Below, one piece after another: positions 61,313 to 64,000 of a DNA stretch of 64,000 nt. Position 1 is the stretch's first letter. Every line of letters starts with the position of its first letter. Location: positions 744,001-808,000 of the forward strand of contig JBLDXI010000021.1 of the NCBI GenBank assembly GCA_047495785.1, read 5' to 3'. The notes beneath the pieces are model-generated. The model ran no database searches. It saw only the letters and a program-made list of their open reading frames with translations, and was not told the DNA's origin. The translations under genes and the position numbers were made by a program. Source of the DNA: Lepidodermella squamata (taxonomy: Eukaryota; Gastrotricha).

Positions 61313-61597
61313 TTAGTCGTCATCCTCATCATCGTCCTCCTTATGCACGAAAATGTCGTTTTCTTCGAGAAAATTGGCTCCTGTTTTGCTGATAGTTGCG
61401 CCGAGGAATACGAATGGCACGACAACCGCAATGATCTGGATAGTCTTGAGTTTTTTAATGAACGGTTTGGGCAAAATAGCTCCGGATTGGGTCGTCACAG
61501 TTCGCAGGGCGTTGGCAGTTGCCGGAGATTGAATCGTTTGAAGTAATAATTTATTTGAGGATGCAAGGACGCTGGTACGAACCAGGGATCGCAGCAT
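61313..61597 (-). CDS. smdt1: Essential MCU regulator EMRE
   Basis: EMRE is the single-pass inner-membrane subunit that couples the mitochondrial calcium uniporter pore to MICU1. ATG at 61597 gives a 94-residue protein beginning MLRSLVRTSVLASS, a mitochondrial presequence; an upstream in-frame ATG at 61633 would add 12 acidic-start residues and spoil it. The mature part matches vertebrate EMRE closely: TQSGAILPKPF (vertebrate TRSGAILPKPV), one transmembrane helix IIAVVVPFVFLGATISK with the GxxxS-type face, ENDIFVHKEDDDEDDD with the acidic C-terminus that binds MICU1. Single exon. A pyrimidine-AG (TTTATGTTTTTAG) ends at 61624 on the minus strand, 26 nt before the ATG, a possible trans-splice or UTR splice site. 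Confidence 0.93.
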   Translation of the reverse strand: MLRSLVRTSVLASSNKLLLQTIQSPATANALRTVTTQSGAILPKPFIKKLKTIQIIAVVVPFVFLGATISKTGANFLEENDIFVHKEDDDEDDD

Positions 61598-62144
61598 TGT
61601 AAATCGTTTATCAAAAAGTGACTCTAAAAACATAAAATAGCCAGAGTTATATTCAAGCTTTCTTTAAATGTTTATTTCTAGGTATTATTAAGCAGATAAT
61701 ATTGGTCTCAAGCGTCGAAACATGATTGCAATCAGATCAAAAATAGTTGCATAATTGAATAACTCACTTTGTAACCTTTCAATAAGCTGAAAGCAGCAGT
61801 ATGGCAATATAAGCACAGTCGAAATGTTAATATATTCGTTGAGGAAGTTTTCATGCACCATGCGTGTGTACCAAAGCTAAAAACTATGTTTTGTGTGTAC
61901 AAAATGCCGGAACTGTGTCCACGACACATGAATTGGAATCGAGTTGACATTGCAATGTTTCGAGATAACAGCAAGCATCAAAAGATAAATTTATCGTAAA
62001 AACAAACGTGGCAAGCAGATCACATTCTGCATTGTAGCGAGATGATCAAGTTCAACAGAAAAGCATTAACGTGGTCAGTATTCGATCAAAGTCACAGGTA
62101 AATCTGTCAGCTTTGCGATAGTAAGTCTTTGAAAATGTTGGAAT
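61598..62144. other. Intergenic between beta-thymosin and EMRE genes
   Basis: About 550 bp holding the 3' UTR of the thymosin gene and the promoter or UTR of EMRE. No gene is seen. Confidence 0.45.
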
Positions 62145-62660
62145 TTACTGGACCGAAGCGGAGAGACGCTTTTCCTCGGCAATCTCAACGGCGGTTGGAA
62201 GACGGATTTTCTCTTCTGGCTCAACATGCTGCAACTTGTTGGCTTCGAAACTTTCAATCTTCTGGCGAAGTTCGGCTTCACGTTTCTCGTTTTCAATGTC
62301 CTCCGGGGTAGGGAGAACGGTTTTCTCCTCAGGTTGAACCTTGTTCAAATTCTTCGCAGAAAACGATTCAATGCTGGTGCGGATTTCGATTTCACGTTTC
62401 TCCGACTCGATGTCATCAACGGTTGGTAGACAGCTCTTCTCTACAGAGAGAACTGACTTGAGGGAAGGGCGTGAAGTGTGCTCAATCTCTGAGATGACAC
62501 CTTCCTTGACTATTTCGGTTTTCTCCTGGATCAAATCGTCTCTGCTTGGCAACACATTTTTAATTTCGGTGGAAACTGGTCGGAGTTTCGGCTTATCAGA
62601 TTCGGCAACTAGCTTAGCGATCACCTTGGCCTGTTCAGCATCAGCAGTGGTTGGTTCCAT
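62145..62660 (-). CDS. Multi-repeat beta-thymosin / WH2 protein
   Basis: Beta-thymosin repeats bind actin monomers. The ATG at 62660 gives 171 aa in one exon. Four units follow a 24-residue lead: each ends in a LPT/LPS x5-6 EK pattern (LPSRDDLIQEKTE, LPTVDDIESEKRE, LPTPEDIENEKRE, LPTAVEIAEEKR). Each is preceded by an amphipathic helix and the LKxV/LxxVxPEEK linker (LKSVLSVEKS, LNKVQPEEKT, LQHVEPEEKI). The layout matches ciboulot of Drosophila and tetrathymosin of nematodes, which promote or modulate actin assembly in the cytosol. Units 3 and 4 have the best consensus; unit 1 is most divergent. Confidence 0.9.
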   Translation of the reverse strand: MEPTTADAEQAKVIAKLVAESDKPKLRPVSTEIKNVLPSRDDLIQEKTEIVKEGVISEIEHTSRPSLKSVLSVEKSCLPTVDDIESEKREIEIRTSIESFSAKNLNKVQPEEKTVLPTPEDIENEKREAELRQKIESFEANKLQHVEPEEKIRLPTAVEIAEEKRLSASVQ

Positions 62661-64000
62661 GTTTCAATGAAAAAATCTTGATTACAATAAGTTGGCTATC
62701 AAAAACACATAACACATAATACAAAATAAGTATATGGAGACAATTAACAGAGGCTAAAATCTGCACCAATAAAGGATCACCGCCAACCGTCAGAATGTAG
62801 AATTAAGTATCACCCATACAAAACCTTCCTATAGCCTATCATAGAACAACCCCAATTGCACGTGCGAGGTGACTAAATAGAGTCTTATGGTATAGGCGAA
62901 CACATGCAAGTTCTTATTTATGTCAGCGATCATCATCAGGGTTGTTGAAAGAATAGAGGCCCTCGTCGCTTTCTGGCTCATTCGACGAAGTAATGAGGGA
63001 CACCCATCAGCATCAATGAATCAGGGATTATTCATTCTTCAATCTTCGATTTGCAGAGCGTTGATTGCCAACTGCAGAATGTATGAATATGGAATGCGCA
63101 AAGCTGGAGAAACGTTAGGGACCTTTAGTAGAAATCCGGTTCTGAACACCTGGATGACAGCGCGTAGAACAACCAACAAAGGTCGAGGGTCGAGGGTATA
63201 GGAACATTTCGCGGGCATTCAAAAACTCCGCATTAGCGACTGGGAATAACAAATAAAATATGTTTGAAAATTGAGCTGAGCAATTATGTGCACAGAAAAT
63301 TTCTTGTTGGTGAAGGTCAGGTTACGAAGGAATACAAAAATCTACGCTCGAGAGGCTCCTCCTAGCTGCTTTGAGTTTCGCGGTGCCCGCGATTCGAACG
63401 CTGTTCTGGTCGCTGGCTGTTGGCCAAAAGTCGAGTGTTCCCCATTCCTTCTTATGGTAACCGTTCATGCAATTCGATTAACAGTGATCAATCGCTTATA
63501 TTTGTTATATCACTATTCAGCAGTTCAAGGGCTGGCTTTCGACAGCGAGCATTAAATAATTAGCCGCAAGATAACTAATCAGGGCGCATAATTGATTGAT
63601 TAACCGACTCTCGACTCTAGTAATATCACACCCGATTTGGTGGTTATCTTGCGGGGAATTTTCATGTCGAATCTGATCTCTCATTAGATAATACTTATGG
63701 CGAATGCATGTTAGCGATCTGGTGACAAAACTCCCAGCTTAGGGAATAGGGAACTTCAAATTCATTTTGACTAAACGCGCATTTTCAACTTTTGAAGTCG
63801 TTATTTATCCATTTGTATGCTTTCCTCTGATCGAATGTGTTGCGGCCTAAATATATCTCTTTCCTTTGTGTGTAGCTCTTTCGAAAGACGCCTTTATTAT
63901 CCATGCGATTACTTATTTAATAACAAATATAAATTTTATGATGCTTGTTACGATACAAATATAGTATCTTATATAGCAAGATTGCAATGAAGATGAAAGT
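62661..64000. other. Terminal 1.3 kb, nothing recognised
   Basis: Short ORFs at 62920-63201 and 63286-63555 show no motif. A small G-rich repeat (GGTCGAGGGTCGAGGGT, near 63181) is present. The stretch begins with the promoter region of the thymosin gene. Confidence 0.4.

Overview
This is nuclear DNA of a small-genome invertebrate animal. Genes are dense and cut by GT-AG introns that are mostly 50-60 nt long. They encode animal proteins such as tektin-1, GPHR, Tousled-like kinase, hnRNP F/H, PEX12, EMRE, NIPSNAP, beta-thymosin repeats, an LHFPL tetraspan protein and ADAM metalloproteases. Several same-strand genes lie 80-160 bp apart with a pyrimidine-AG site just before the ATG. That suggests spliced-leader trans-splicing and operons, but the phylum cannot be fixed from sequence alone; a tardigrade or another compact protostome is a guess.

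Layout. 1-12 kb (+): three tandem genes of the CHFR mitotic-checkpoint ubiquitin-ligase family. Two keep FHA, RING, Cys-rich and PBZ regions; the third keeps only the RING plus a long acidic tail. The ~3 kb intron of the first holds a TA-flanked inverted-repeat element and a decayed Ty3/gypsy retroelement. 12.4-20.3 kb (-): an LHFPL-like tetraspan gene, an unrecognised coiled-coil protein, and tektin-1 with an initiator tRNA-Met gene nested in its last intron. 20.9-28.2 kb (+): PEX12, a class XIX-like myosin and an hnRNP F/H protein in a possible operon. 28.9-36.8 kb (-): GPHR/GPR89 and Tousled-like kinase.

38-45 kb: a small orphan ORF (-), an orphan single-pass membrane protein (+), a cluster of small TA-flanked inverted-repeat elements, and a secreted NHL-repeat protein (+). 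45-51.6 kb (-): two paralogous GT10 fucosyltransferases. 52-53.7 kb: another small inverted-repeat element and a 5'-truncated non-LTR retrotransposon. 54.4-58.6 kb (+): two paralogous ADAM proteases that both end in a hydrophobic tail, as GPI-anchored proteins do. 59.2-62.7 kb (-): NIPSNAP, EMRE (mitochondrial calcium uniporter regulator) and a beta-thymosin-repeat protein. The last 1.3 kb has no recognisable gene.

Intron boundaries were set by reading GT/AG signals and keeping the frame against remembered family sequences. For most genes the summed exon length is a multiple of three, which supports the models. Functions are inferred from homology; nothing was searched.
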